A DNA stretch of 64,000 nt, from contig NZ_JADHZD010000005.1 of assembly GCF_020102855.1 (NCBI RefSeq), positions 248,001 through 312,000 on the forward strand. The letters are read 5' to 3'. The notes below the pieces were generated by a model that saw nothing but the letters and a program-made list of their open reading frames with translations, had not been told where the DNA came from and did not search any database. Position numbers and translations under genes: made by a program. The DNA comes from Nocardioides lacusdianchii (lineage in GTDB: Bacteria; Actinomycetota; Actinomycetes; Propionibacteriales; Nocardioidaceae). Below, one piece after another: positions 8,148-16,189 of the stretch (position 1 is the stretch's first letter; every line of letters begins with the position of its first letter).

Positions 8148-8219
8148 TGTAACGCCGGGTTAGTGCTTGTACCCACCCGGATATATCCAGGTGGCTACAG
8201 CTACCAACCCGGCGTTACA
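8148..8219. repeat. 72-base near-perfect palindrome between convergent genes
   Basis: Outer arms of 14 bases, TGTAACGCCGGGTT (8148-8161) and its exact reverse complement (8206-8219), enclose a partly paired zone and a central palindrome: CCACC-C-GGATATATCC-A-GGTGG (8174-8193, allowing one mismatched pair). The whole element can fold end to end. It lies between the stops of the amidohydrolase and the PucR regulator, so a bidirectional terminator is the simplest role, but it is far longer than needed and the core is AT-rich, unlike its surroundings. A mobile palindromic repeat is the alternative. Confidence 0.75.
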
Positions 8220-8238
8220 TCGGCCGCTGGGGGTGGGC

Positions 8239-9420
8239 TCACGCCAGCGCCAGCGTCGCGTCGAGCACGAAGGCCGGGTCCTCGAGCCGGTCGCCGTACA
8301 CCTCCCGCAGCTGCCCCACGCGGTAGCGGACGGTCTGCGCGTGGACGAAGAGCTCCTCGGCCACGGCGTCGCGGCGCCCGTGGTGGAGCAGCCAGCTGCG
8401 GAGCGTGTCGGTGAGCTTCTCGGCGGTCGAGGGCCGCAGGTCCGCGAGCGGCGCAAGGACCCGCGCGCGGAGGTCGGCGCGGGCCTCGGGGTCCGCGCCC
8501 AGGAGGAGGGCGGCGAGGTGCTCGTCGGAGTCGACCAGCCCGTCGCGCCCGAGCGCCGCGCAGCGCAGTGCCCGGCGGTGGGACGCGGCTGCCTCGAGCC
8601 ACGGTGCCGAGGGTCCGACGACGGCGTCGGTGCCCTGCAGGGCGCGCAGGAGCGCAGGCCGCGCACCGGCCGACCCGGTGCCCGGCACCAGGAGGGAGGC
8701 ATGGCCCTCGGCCAGGCCCGGCACGTCGTCGGACGACTGGAGGGTGCGGGAGTCGAGGGCGGTCAGTGCGGCCGAGACCTGCGACTCCGGCAGCACGACC
8801 GCGGTCAGGGTGGCCGGTGGCTCCCAGTCGGCGCGCTCGGCGGCGGCGTTGACGGCGTCGGCGGGGGCGCCGGTGAGCAGTGCCCGGGCGAGGCGCTCGA
8901 GGTTGCGCTGGCGCACGCGCCCGCTGCTCTCCAGCTCGTCGGTGTGCCCGGCCACGGAGGCGGCGGAGAGCTCGTCGATGTAGGCGAAGACCAGCTCGGC
9001 GAAGCGCGCGAGCTGACCGGGGTCGATGCCCGCGGCCACGGCGGAGTCCGCCATGTCGCGCCACGACACCCGCGCCCCGACCCGGTAGGCGGCGAGCAGT
9101 GCCTCGACCGTGCGCCCGCTGCGCGCCTCGCCGCGACCGAGCTGGTAGGCGCCCTCGATCGCGGGCGCCTTGGGCGCGTCGGCGTCCTGGCGGGTGGCCA
9201 GGGTGAGGAAGCCGCCGAGGGCGAGCTGGACGGCGTTGCGGATCATCTCGCCCATCCGGCCGCTCAGCGACCCGGCGTAGCTCGGCACCTCGTCGATGAT
9301 GGTGAGCACCGCACGGTCCGCGACCTCGGCCAGCCGTGACCGCAACGCCTCGGCGACCTGCGGGTCGAGACCGACGACGGTGTGCATTTGTGTGGCCGGG
9401 CGCACAGAGCGTGATGCCAT
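8239..9420 (-). CDS. PucR/CdaR-type helix-turn-helix transcriptional regulator
   Basis: 393 residues. The C-terminus carries the PucR HTH_30 domain (about 335-390: LRSWLLHHGRRDAVAEELFVHAQTVRYRVGQL in outline), the N-terminal two-thirds are helical with a GGDEF-like relic region typical of this family. An AGGAG ribosome site 7 bases before ATG 9420 supports that start over longer upstream frames. The gene is divergent from the ferredoxin-reductase/desaturase pair, and a perfect 6-5-6 inverted repeat lies in the gap, so control of membrane lipid desaturation is a reasonable inference. Confidence 0.82.
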   Translation of the reverse strand: MASRSVRPATQMHTVVGLDPQVAEALRSRLAEVADRAVLTIIDEVPSYAGSLSGRMGEMIRNAVQLALGGFLTLATRQDADAPKAPAIEGAYQLGRGEARSGRTVEALLAAYRVGARVSWRDMADSAVAAGIDPGQLARFAELVFAYIDELSAASVAGHTDELESSGRVRQRNLERLARALLTGAPADAVNAAAERADWEPPATLTAVVLPESQVSAALTALDSRTLQSSDDVPGLAEGHASLLVPGTGSAGARPALLRALQGTDAVVGPSAPWLEAAASHRRALRCAALGRDGLVDSDEHLAALLLGADPEARADLRARVLAPLADLRPSTAEKLTDTLRSWLLHHGRRDAVAEELFVHAQTVRYRVGQLREVYGDRLEDPAFVLDATLALA

Positions 9421-9440
9421 CGGGACTCCTGAGGTCGTTA

Positions 9441-9457
9441 TTGTTCGCAGAGAACAA
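9441..9457. promoter_or_regulatory. Inverted repeat, candidate operator in the divergent regulator/desaturase region
   Basis: TTGTTC-gcaga-GAACAA is a perfect 6-base inverted repeat with a 5-base spacer (half-site centres about one helical turn apart). It lies 20 bases upstream of the PucR-type regulator start and 67 bases upstream of the reductase start. This geometry fits a dimeric repressor or activator site. Which protein binds is unknown; the adjacent regulator is the first candidate. Confidence 0.5.
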
Positions 9458-9523
9458 GAGTCTAGCCCCGATTCACGTGCCCGAGGCAGGAAGTCGCGGC
9501 CAGGATCCGCGACATTTGATGAC

Positions 9524-10654
9524 ATGAGCACGACTCTCGAGCCCCCGGTGCGCGGACGGCGACTGACGAAGACGGTCGGCGACCGCCTCGTTCGCGTCGC
9601 CGAGGCCGCCACCACGCCCTACCTGCCCGCCGACTTCATGGACTTGTTCGCGCCGCTGCGCCCGGGTGCCGACCTCCGCGGCCGCATCGAGTCCGTCGAG
9701 CCCGAGACCGCCGACGCGGCCACGATCGTGATCCGCCCCGGCGCCGACTGGGCCGGCCACGTGCCCGGCCAGTACCTCCGTATCGGCATCGACATCGACG
9801 GCGTACGCCAGTGGCGCGCCTACTCGCTCACCCACGGCCCGCGCCGCGACGGCCGCATCTCCATCACCGTCAAGGCGGTGCCGGACGGCCTCGTCAGCAA
9901 CCACCTCGTCCACCAGGCCCGCCCCGGCACGCTCGTCCACCTCGAGCGGGCCGCCGGCGAGTTCGTGCTGCCGCCCGAGGGCGGCAAGTTCCTCATGGTG
10001 ACCGCCGGGTCGGGCATCACGCCCGTCATCGGCATGCTGCGCAACCTCTTCCCCAGCACCGACGAGGGCGTGCTGCGCCCGGCCCGCAGCGCCGAGCACG
10101 ACATCGTGGTCGTGCACGTCGCGCCGAGCCACCCCCACTCGATCTTCATCCGCGACCTCGAGGCGCTCGACGCCGCGGGTGCCATCCGCCTCGTCGCGAG
10201 GTACGACGACGAGCACGGCGTGCTCGACGTCGCCGACCTCGCCACCCTGGTGCCGGACCTCGCCGAGCGCACGACGCTCGCGTGCGGCCCCGCCGGCCTG
10301 CTCGACGCCCTCGGCGCCCACCACGAGGCCGCCGGCCTCACCCTGACCACCGAGCAGTTCCGCACCGCCCGCGTCGAGCCCGGCGACGGTGGCACCGTCA
10401 CCTTCGCCTCCGGCACCACCCTCGCCCTGGACGGCGCGACGCCGATCCTCGACGCCGCCGAGGAGGCCGGGATGCTGATGCCGAGCGGCTGCCGGATGGG
10501 CATCTGCATGGGCTGCGTCATCCCCCTGCGCGAGGGCAGCGTCCGCGACCTGCGCAACGGCGCGATCACCACCGCCGTGCCCGGCGAGACCGGCGACATC
10601 AAGGTGCAGACCTGCATCAACGCCGCCGCCGGCCCCTGCCACATCGACCACTGA
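9524..10654 (+). CDS. Ferredoxin reductase with C-terminal 2Fe-2S domain (desaturase electron donor)
   Basis: 376 residues: FAD-binding beta-barrel (about 45-140, motif RAYSLTHGP), NAD(P)H-binding domain (about 145-275, GSGITPVIGMLR and ACGPAGLLD) and a plant-type ferredoxin domain (about 290-376) with the cluster cysteines in CRMGICMGC and a fourth Cys in QTCINAAAGPC. It would pass electrons from NADPH to the fatty acid desaturase 34 bases downstream, as Rv3230c does for DesA3 in M. tuberculosis. ATG 9524 is chosen from family length and the absence of conserved residues before it. Confidence 0.9.
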   Translation: MSTTLEPPVRGRRLTKTVGDRLVRVAEAATTPYLPADFMDLFAPLRPGADLRGRIESVEPETADAATIVIRPGADWAGHVPGQYLRIGIDIDGVRQWRAYSLTHGPRRDGRISITVKAVPDGLVSNHLVHQARPGTLVHLERAAGEFVLPPEGGKFLMVTAGSGITPVIGMLRNLFPSTDEGVLRPARSAEHDIVVVHVAPSHPHSIFIRDLEALDAAGAIRLVARYDDEHGVLDVADLATLVPDLAERTTLACGPAGLLDALGAHHEAAGLTLTTEQFRTARVEPGDGGTVTFASGTTLALDGATPILDAAEEAGMLMPSGCRMGICMGCVIPLREGSVRDLRNGAITTAVPGETGDIKVQTCINAAAGPCHIDH

Positions 10655-10688
10655 CCCAGACCTCCCCCGACACCCCCAGGAGATCGAC

Positions 10689-11921
10689 ATGACCACGATC
10701 CAGAAGAAGTCCGTCCTCGGACAGGACAACCCGATCGCCCACCTCACCGAGGCCGACATCGAGCAGATCGGCATCGAGCTCGACGCCATCCGCCAGGACG
10801 TCCTCGACAGCCGCGGTGCCGCCGACGCGGCGTACATCCGCCGGGTCATCGACACCCAGCGCAAGATCGAGCTCGGCTCGCGCGCGGTGCTGCTCTTCAG
10901 CGCCTTCCCGCCGGCCTGGGTCCTCGGCACCCTCGGCCTGAGCGTCTCCAAGATCCTCGACAACATGGAGATCGGCCACAACATCCTCCACGGCCAGTGG
11001 GACTGGATGCGCGACCCGAAGATCCACTCCAGCACGTGGGAGTGGGACATGGCCTCGCCCGCCGAGCAGTGGAAGCACAGCCACAACGAGCTGCACCACA
11101 CCTACACCAACGTGATCGGCAAGGACAACGACCTCGGCTACGGCATCATGCGCGTGGACGAGGACCAGCCGTGGACGCCGGCCTCGCTCGCCCAGCCGGT
11201 GTTCTGCTTCATCAACGCCGTCTTCTTCGAGTACGGCATCGCCGCCTACGACCTCGAGCTCGGCTCGGTCATCGCCAAGAAGCAGACCAAGGACCCCGAC
11301 TTCCGCCGTCGCGCCAAGCAGGTGCTCGGCAAGATCCGCAAGCAGGCCACCAAGGACTACGTCGTCCACCCGGCCATGTCGATCCCGACCGGCTCCTTCC
11401 TGCCCACGCTCGCGGCCAACTTCACGGCCAACATCGTGCGCAACCTGTGGTCCAACTCGGTCATCCTCTGCGGCCACTTCCCCGAGGGCGTCGAGACCTT
11501 CGAGAAGCGCTCGATCGACGGCGAGACCAAGGGCGAGTGGTACGTCCGCCAGATGCTCGGCAGCGCCAACATCTCCGGGTCGAAGGCCCTGCACATCATG
11601 ACCGGCAACCTGTCGCACCAGATCGAGCACCACCTCTTCCCGGACCTGCCGTCCAACCGCTACGCCGAGATCGCCCCGAAGGTGAAGGCGCTGTTCGACA
11701 AGTACGACCTCACCTACTGCGCGCGTCCCATGCCGCAGCAGGTCTACTCGGCCTGGCACAAGGTCGTCCGCCTCTCGCTGCCCAACGGCTGGCTGAAGAC
11801 GACGAACGCCAAGAACGCCCCGCAGCAGCTCGGCATCCTCTACAAGATGGCCACCGGCGACCGGCGTACTCGTCGCCTGCTGGGCCGCAAGCTCGAGAGC
11901 GAGGCCCGCGCGGCCGCCTGA
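10689..11921 (+). CDS. desA3: Membrane acyl-CoA delta-9 desaturase (DesA3 type)
   Basis: 410 residues with the three histidine boxes of the di-iron membrane desaturases: HNILH (97-101), a double-His box HSHNELHH (about 133-140) and HQIEHH near 313-318. It should introduce a double bond into stearoyl-type acyl chains for membrane phospholipids, using electrons from the reductase just upstream. AGGAG lies 6 bases before the ATG. The pair forms an operon. The symbol follows the recalled M. tuberculosis homologue. Confidence 0.9.
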   Translation: MTTIQKKSVLGQDNPIAHLTEADIEQIGIELDAIRQDVLDSRGAADAAYIRRVIDTQRKIELGSRAVLLFSAFPPAWVLGTLGLSVSKILDNMEIGHNILHGQWDWMRDPKIHSSTWEWDMASPAEQWKHSHNELHHTYTNVIGKDNDLGYGIMRVDEDQPWTPASLAQPVFCFINAVFFEYGIAAYDLELGSVIAKKQTKDPDFRRRAKQVLGKIRKQATKDYVVHPAMSIPTGSFLPTLAANFTANIVRNLWSNSVILCGHFPEGVETFEKRSIDGETKGEWYVRQMLGSANISGSKALHIMTGNLSHQIEHHLFPDLPSNRYAEIAPKVKALFDKYDLTYCARPMPQQVYSAWHKVVRLSLPNGWLKTTNAKNAPQQLGILYKMATGDRRTRRLLGRKLESEARAAA

Positions 11922-12052
11922 CCCCCACAGGTGGTCTGGACCTTCGTGCTGGCACGGATGTATCAGGAGCGCCCCGAGGGCATCCTTGTAGACATCAGGG
12001 AAGCACGGGGAGAGATGGGCACCGAGATGAGCACGACCAGGGGAGCGGTCCG

Positions 12053-12178
12053 ATGATCCGTATCGGTGCCGTGGGGGAGACGGCGTACGACGGACGACCC
12101 GAGGCCGCGCAGCCGGTCCTGCCGAGGCCACGTGCCGCGGGGGACCGGGCGGTCTCGGGGAGCCCGCCCCGACGCTGA
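12053..12178 (+). CDS. Possible 41-residue protein
   Basis: An ATG with GGGAG 8 bases upstream opens a 41-codon frame (MIRIGAVGETAYDGRP...) that ends 6 bases before a strong hairpin. A 13-codon frame from ATG 12015 ends on the same ATG (ATGA overlap). Bases 12085-12119 match 12995-13029 inside the propeller-like gene at 31 of 35 positions, and both read (Y)xGRPxxAQPV in frame. It may be a small gene, a leader peptide or a duplicated fragment. Nothing resembling a known family is seen. Confidence 0.3.
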   Translation: MIRIGAVGETAYDGRPEAAQPVLPRPRAAGDRAVSGSPPRR

Positions 12179-12184
12179 GTCGTG

Positions 12185-12216
12185 ACCGGGCGGCGGCCGG
12201 GGGGCCGTCGCCCGGT
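12185..12216. terminator. Hairpin terminator
   Basis: ACCGGGCGGCGGCC (12185-12198) pairs with GGCCGTCGCCCGGT (12203-12216), 13 of 14 positions. It is positioned just after the small frame at 12053-12178 and would end transcripts from the desaturase operon. Confidence 0.6.
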
Positions 12217-12406
12217 CCGTGCTGCCCGCCGAGGGACAGGGCCTGACCGCGGGTCCTTGACGCAGTCCGGGGCATGTCTGGACCGTCTCTCGAAGACTTC
12301 GCCAAGGCTTCTCCTAGTCGTGAACGGCGTCCCCGCACGCTCCTAGCCTTGGTCCCACCAGGCGGTCCGTGGGGGACCAGCCGGGTGGGGCAGAAGGAGC
12401 CAGCTG
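12217..12406. other. Intergenic region with a weak promoter candidate
   Basis: No gene is visible here. A TAGCCT box at 12344-12349 fits TAnnnT and would start a transcript about 50 bases before the 80-residue gene at 12407; the matching -35 is poor. Nothing else stands out. Confidence 0.3.
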
Positions 12407-12649
12407 ATGAAGCGCGAGCGCGATCACCACGAAGACCTCTCGGGACGCATCAAGTCACTCGACATGTTCACCGGGTCGCTGGTGGCCCGGTCGCAACCGG
12501 AGCCGGTCGCCGAGGCGGTCCCGGTGCACGAGCCCGCGCCGCAGCGGGTCCCGGTGCCGCGTCGCTCACGCGTGTTCCTGCGCCACGGTGCCGGCGCCTT
12601 CGCCGACCTCACGCTGACCACGCCGCGACCGCGCGCCGCCGTCGACTGA
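12407..12649 (+). CDS. Small basic hypothetical protein (80 residues)
   Basis: AAGGAG 8 bases before the ATG supports translation. The protein starts MKRERDHHEDLSGRIKSLDM, is rich in Arg, Pro and Val, has no membrane helix and no motif I recognise. It is followed by an independent leaderless-style promoter for the next gene, so it is probably a single-gene unit. Function unknown. Confidence 0.55.
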   Translation: MKRERDHHEDLSGRIKSLDMFTGSLVARSQPEPVAEAVPVHEPAPQRVPVPRRSRVFLRHGAGAFADLTLTTPRPRAAVD

Positions 12650-12749
12650 GGCGCCGCTCCGGGCGTCGACCGGTCGTGTGACCGACGCATCGGCGTACGC
12701 CGCGCTGCGCCTCCCCGGGCACCGCGGGTCGCTCACCTAGAGTCGCCCG

Positions 12750-14240
12750 GTGGTCTGGCTGGTCGGTGTGCTCCTGCTGCTCTGGCTGGGGTGGGGACCG
12801 GCCGTGCTCGTCGTCGCCGCAGCCCTGCTGTGCGTGCCGCGCCTGCGCTGGTGGGTGCTGGACCGCGCCCACGTCAGCCGCCGGGTCGCCGGCATCTCGG
12901 TCGCGGCAGTGTTCCTGCTGGTCGGCGTCGCGGTGGTGGTCCCCGACGGTTGGCTGCCGATCCCGCCCGCGCCCGGCGCGTGGGCCGGCCCGTCGTACGT
13001 CGGACGACCGGCGACCGCGCAGCCGGTCCCCGGCGAGCTGCCGCAGAACCCCCAGCTCGCCGCAGCCGGGTCGTCACGCCCCGGCCCCCTCGGCCTGCAG
13101 CCCGAGGTCGAGACCGCGTGGTTCGGCCTCCAGCAGTGCGCGCGCCTCGAGCCCACGGCCACCGGCCTCCTGCTGGCCCGGTGCACCGACCGCTCGGGTC
13201 CGAGCCTGCGCCTCGTCGACGCCGACACGATGCGGCCGGTGGTCAGCCGCGAGCTGCCGGAGGACGCGACGTGCGACGACGACCCGTCCTACCTCGACGC
13301 GAGCGACCGCGTCGTGGTCGCGACCCGCGACCGCCAGGTGCTGGTGGTCGGCACGCGGTCGGCGAAGGACGAGCCCGACCTGTCCACGCTGTCGACGACC
13401 GACCTCAAGCCCTACGTCCCCTTCGGCGACTGCCTCGTCGGGCTCGCGCCCGACTGGACGGGCACGACCTGGTGGGCGTCGGCCAAGGGCCTCGTCGGCA
13501 CCATCGCCGCGGACACCGGGCAGGTGCGGGTGACCGACCTCGGCGAGGACGTGGGCCGTCAGCTCGCCACCGACGAGTCCGGCGCCTACGTCGTCACCGA
13601 CGCCGCGCTGCACCGCCTCGTGGCCGGGGCGGACGGCACCCCGCAGACCGTGTGGCGCAGCGAGTACGACGGCTCGAGCGGCTCGCCGCCGGTGCTGCTC
13701 GACGGCGGCGTCGTGGCGATCACCGACCGCGTCGACTCACGGCTCGGCGTGCTGTTCGTGGCCCGCGACGACGGGCGCCACCTGTGCCGCCAGTCGGTCT
13801 TCGAGGAGGACGACGGCGCCACCGACAGCCCCCTGGCCCCCCTCGGGCGAGGGGTCGTGGTCACCAACAACGACGGCTACTCCTCCCCACGCAGCACCCT
13901 GCTCGGCTTCACCAGCAGTCCGGGTGTGGCGCGCGTCGACCTCGTCGACGACGGGTGCGTCGTGCGCTGGACCAGCGACGCGGTCTCCCCGAGCTCGGGC
14001 GTGACGGTGAGCCGTCCCAACGGCCTGGCCTACGCGTGGACCAAGCGGCCATCGTTGACCGGCGTGAGCGCGTGGCACCTGACCGCGATCGACCTGCAGT
14101 CCGGGCGGAGCATGTGGGGCGTGCGGACCGGCACCGGCCTCCTCGCCGGCAGCCACCACTCCGAGGTCGCCCTCGGCCCCGACGGCACCGCGTGGCTGGG
14201 CACGCTCTCCGGGCTCGTGCGGGTGCAGGACCGCTCCTAG
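12750..14240 (+). CDS. Membrane-anchored beta-propeller-like protein of unknown function
   Basis: 496 residues. Two or three hydrophobic helices lie at the N-terminus (about 2-30 and 47-66), then a long extracytoplasmic part with repeated strand patterns (RLVDADTM, RQVLVVGTRS, VVAITDRVDS, LTAIDLQSGRSMWG, ALGPDGTAWLG) that resemble quinoprotein/PQQ-type propeller blades. Several paired cysteines (CARLEP, ARCTD, ATCDDD, GDCLVG) suggest disulfides. GTG 12750 is chosen because TAGAGT (12738-12743) lies 6 bases before it and the first helix starts at once. No catalytic residues can be named. Confidence 0.75.
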   Translation: MVWLVGVLLLLWLGWGPAVLVVAAALLCVPRLRWWVLDRAHVSRRVAGISVAAVFLLVGVAVVVPDGWLPIPPAPGAWAGPSYVGRPATAQPVPGELPQNPQLAAAGSSRPGPLGLQPEVETAWFGLQQCARLEPTATGLLLARCTDRSGPSLRLVDADTMRPVVSRELPEDATCDDDPSYLDASDRVVVATRDRQVLVVGTRSAKDEPDLSTLSTTDLKPYVPFGDCLVGLAPDWTGTTWWASAKGLVGTIAADTGQVRVTDLGEDVGRQLATDESGAYVVTDAALHRLVAGADGTPQTVWRSEYDGSSGSPPVLLDGGVVAITDRVDSRLGVLFVARDDGRHLCRQSVFEEDDGATDSPLAPLGRGVVVTNNDGYSSPRSTLLGFTSSPGVARVDLVDDGCVVRWTSDAVSPSSGVTVSRPNGLAYAWTKRPSLTGVSAWHLTAIDLQSGRSMWGVRTGTGLLAGSHHSEVALGPDGTAWLGTLSGLVRVQDRS

Positions 14241-14255
14241 GTAGTCTCGCCAATC

Positions 14256-14921
14256 GTGCCGTCGACTCCGCTCTCCCCGCCGACACCCGAGCCGCCCACA
14301 GTCGGACCCCTGCCACCGGAGGGCTTCCGTCGTTGGTACGGCGGATGGGACCCCCTCGACCCCACGACCATCGCGGAATTCATGGAGGGCTTCGACCGGC
14401 CCTGGTGGATCATCGGCGGATGGAGCATCGAGGTGTTCACAGGCGTCAGCCGGGCGCACGAGGACATGGACATCTCCATCCTGTCGAGTGATGCCGAAGC
14501 GTTCCGGATGTTCCTCGGCGAGCGCTGGACACCGTGGAACGTTGACGACTCCTGGTTCCGACCGTTCGACGCCCGATTCAGCGACGTACGACCAGACAGT
14601 CAGCTCTGGATCCGCCGGGACGCGCAGTCCCCGTGGGTCCTGGATGTCCCGTTCACCCCCGACACCGGGGGCCGCTGGACGAACAAGCGCAATCCCGAGC
14701 ACACCGAGGAGCTTGACGCCGTCACCTGGGTCGCGCCCGACGGACTGCGCTACGCGCGGCCTGAGGTCACGCTGATGTTCAAGGCCGCACAGTCGAGGGA
14801 GAAGGATCGACTGGACGCCGACGTGGCTCTCCCGATGCTGGACGACGCCTCCCGCGGGTGGCTCCGCGATGCAGTGGCCGCGATCGACCCCCACCACGCC
14901 TGGCTCGGCGTTCTCCAGTAG
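14256..14921 (+). CDS. Nucleotidyltransferase-like protein (aminoglycoside adenylyltransferase superfamily)
   Basis: 221 residues. The segment IIGGWSIEVFTG followed by HEDMDISI (about residues 47-78) matches the Gly-Gly-Trp ... Asp-x-Asp/Ile core of nucleotidyltransferases related to aminoglycoside 2''-adenylyltransferases. A Pro-rich 25-residue N-terminal extension precedes it. Whether it modifies a drug, RNA or protein cannot be told; in soil actinobacteria most relatives are uncharacterised and resistance should not be assumed. TAGTCT (14242-14247) lies 8 bases before GTG 14256. The gene ends 15 bases from the convergent neighbour. Confidence 0.7.
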   Translation: MPSTPLSPPTPEPPTVGPLPPEGFRRWYGGWDPLDPTTIAEFMEGFDRPWWIIGGWSIEVFTGVSRAHEDMDISILSSDAEAFRMFLGERWTPWNVDDSWFRPFDARFSDVRPDSQLWIRRDAQSPWVLDVPFTPDTGGRWTNKRNPEHTEELDAVTWVAPDGLRYARPEVTLMFKAAQSREKDRLDADVALPMLDDASRGWLRDAVAAIDPHHAWLGVLQ

Positions 14922-14936
14922 CGGCGGTCCTCCACG

Positions 14937-15749
14937 TCACGGAGTGACGGCCATAGAGGCCAGGACCCGATCGCCCAACGCCGTGTCGCCCGAGACCCGG
15001 ACGCTGCCGGGAGCGGCGGCGCGCCGCCCGCCCGCGAGCAGGACGAAGGTCTCGCGGTCCATCGCCAGCGTGGCGGTCGCGTCGTCGGCGGTCGTCCCGG
15101 TGCGGCCGCGACCGTCCTCGCCGACCACGGCGGTCGCGGGCTCGTGGCCCTCCACCTCGAGGCGTACGACGCTGCCGACCGGCGCGCCGGCCCGCTTGGC
15201 GACCATGAGGGGCAGGCTCTCCAGCAGGTAGTCGGTCGCGTGCCGCGCGGGCGCCGAGTCGAGGTTGCCGGGCAGGTCGAGGGCGCGGCGGACGTCCTGC
15301 TCGTGCATCCAGACGTCGAGGGGGCGGTTGCGCAGCAGCAGGCCGGTCGTCCACCCGATCGCGCCGAAGGCACCGGGGGCCGGCGCCGAGGTGTCGGTCG
15401 GCGGGTCGGCGAGGAGCTGGGTGTGCCGCGCGGTCGCCGACTCGCGGATCTCGGTGATGACGGCGTCGCCCGGGTGCGCGCGTCGGGCCACGACGCCCTG
15501 CTCGGTGAACTGCCCCATCATCCCGCGCGCGTGGGGCGCCTCGCCGACCTCGACGTCGTCGTGGGGACGCCCGGCGAGGAGCGCCTCGAGGTGGGCGGTG
15601 TGGGCCGCCACGGCGTGCACGTCCCACCCGGGCAGGTCGGTCGGGGTCGTCCACTGGTCGTCGCCGACGTGCTCGAGCAGGTGGGTGAAGGAGTCGATCG
15701 CCTCCCACCACACGGCGACGAGGGCGGTGAGGCGGTCCTGGTCCGTCAT
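14937..15749 (-). CDS. Maleylpyruvate isomerase family, mycothiol-dependent enzyme
   Basis: 270 residues. The N-terminal half is a DinB-like four-helix bundle of the MDMPI_N type (opening DRLTALVAVWWEAIDSF; TDLPGWDVHAVAAHTAHLEA, with His residues that hold the metal), followed by a C-terminal SCP2-like domain (RLEVEGHEP, ATLAMDRETFVLLAGGR). Enzymes of this family use mycothiol, the actinobacterial thiol, for isomerisation or detoxification. The substrate is unknown. TAGGCT (15762-15757) sits 7 bases before the ATG, a leaderless arrangement. Confidence 0.85.
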   Translation of the reverse strand: MTDQDRLTALVAVWWEAIDSFTHLLEHVGDDQWTTPTDLPGWDVHAVAAHTAHLEALLAGRPHDDVEVGEAPHARGMMGQFTEQGVVARRAHPGDAVITEIRESATARHTQLLADPPTDTSAPAPGAFGAIGWTTGLLLRNRPLDVWMHEQDVRRALDLPGNLDSAPARHATDYLLESLPLMVAKRAGAPVGSVVRLEVEGHEPATAVVGEDGRGRTGTTADDATATLAMDRETFVLLAGGRRAAAPGSVRVSGDTALGDRVLASMAVTP

Positions 15750-15899
15750 GGCCCCGAGCCTAGGGGCTCCGGCCGACACGGGCCGGCACCCGCGGACACC
15801 CCCACGGGTGTGAGGTGCGCGGGTCGGGGTCGCGGGAGGTCCTAGGCTTCCGGGGACGGTCGGCCCCGAGACCGACCGCGACACGTCAAAGGAGTCATC

Positions 15900-16112
15900 G
15901 TGGGTATCGGCATCGGCATCCTGCTGCTCGTCATCGGCCTGATCCTCCTCTTCGCCATCAAGGAGTTCCCCGACTCCCTGCAGGAGGTCGTCGACCCGAC
16001 CACGGTCGGCTGGATCCTGGTCATCGCAGGCGTGCTGGCCCTCGTGCTCGGCCTCGTCATGAACAACCAGCGCTCGAAGACCACCCACGTCGAGGAGCGC
16101 CGCGACGTCTGA
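15900..16112 (+). CDS. Small two-helix membrane protein (DUF6458-like)
   Basis: 70 residues with two membrane helices (about 3-20 and 37-55) and a charged C-terminus. The opening MGIGIGILLLVIGLILLFAI is typical of a family of short actinobacterial membrane proteins (DUF6458 by recall). AAAGGAG precedes the GTG start by 7 bases. It is convergent with the two-component regulator gene. Function unknown. Confidence 0.75.
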   Translation: MGIGIGILLLVIGLILLFAIKEFPDSLQEVVDPTTVGWILVIAGVLALVLGLVMNNQRSKTTHVEERRDV

Positions 16113-16189
16113 CGTCACGCGTGGGGTGTCGGCGACCGCGTCCCGGCGCCCCCACAGCGTCACAGCGGGTTGAGCGCGCTCCCCGTCAC

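Noticed and set aside
14256..14921. An aminoglycoside resistance gene
   Set aside because: Only the nucleotidyltransferase core is recognisable; substrate residues cannot be judged and most such chromosomal relatives are not resistance enzymes.
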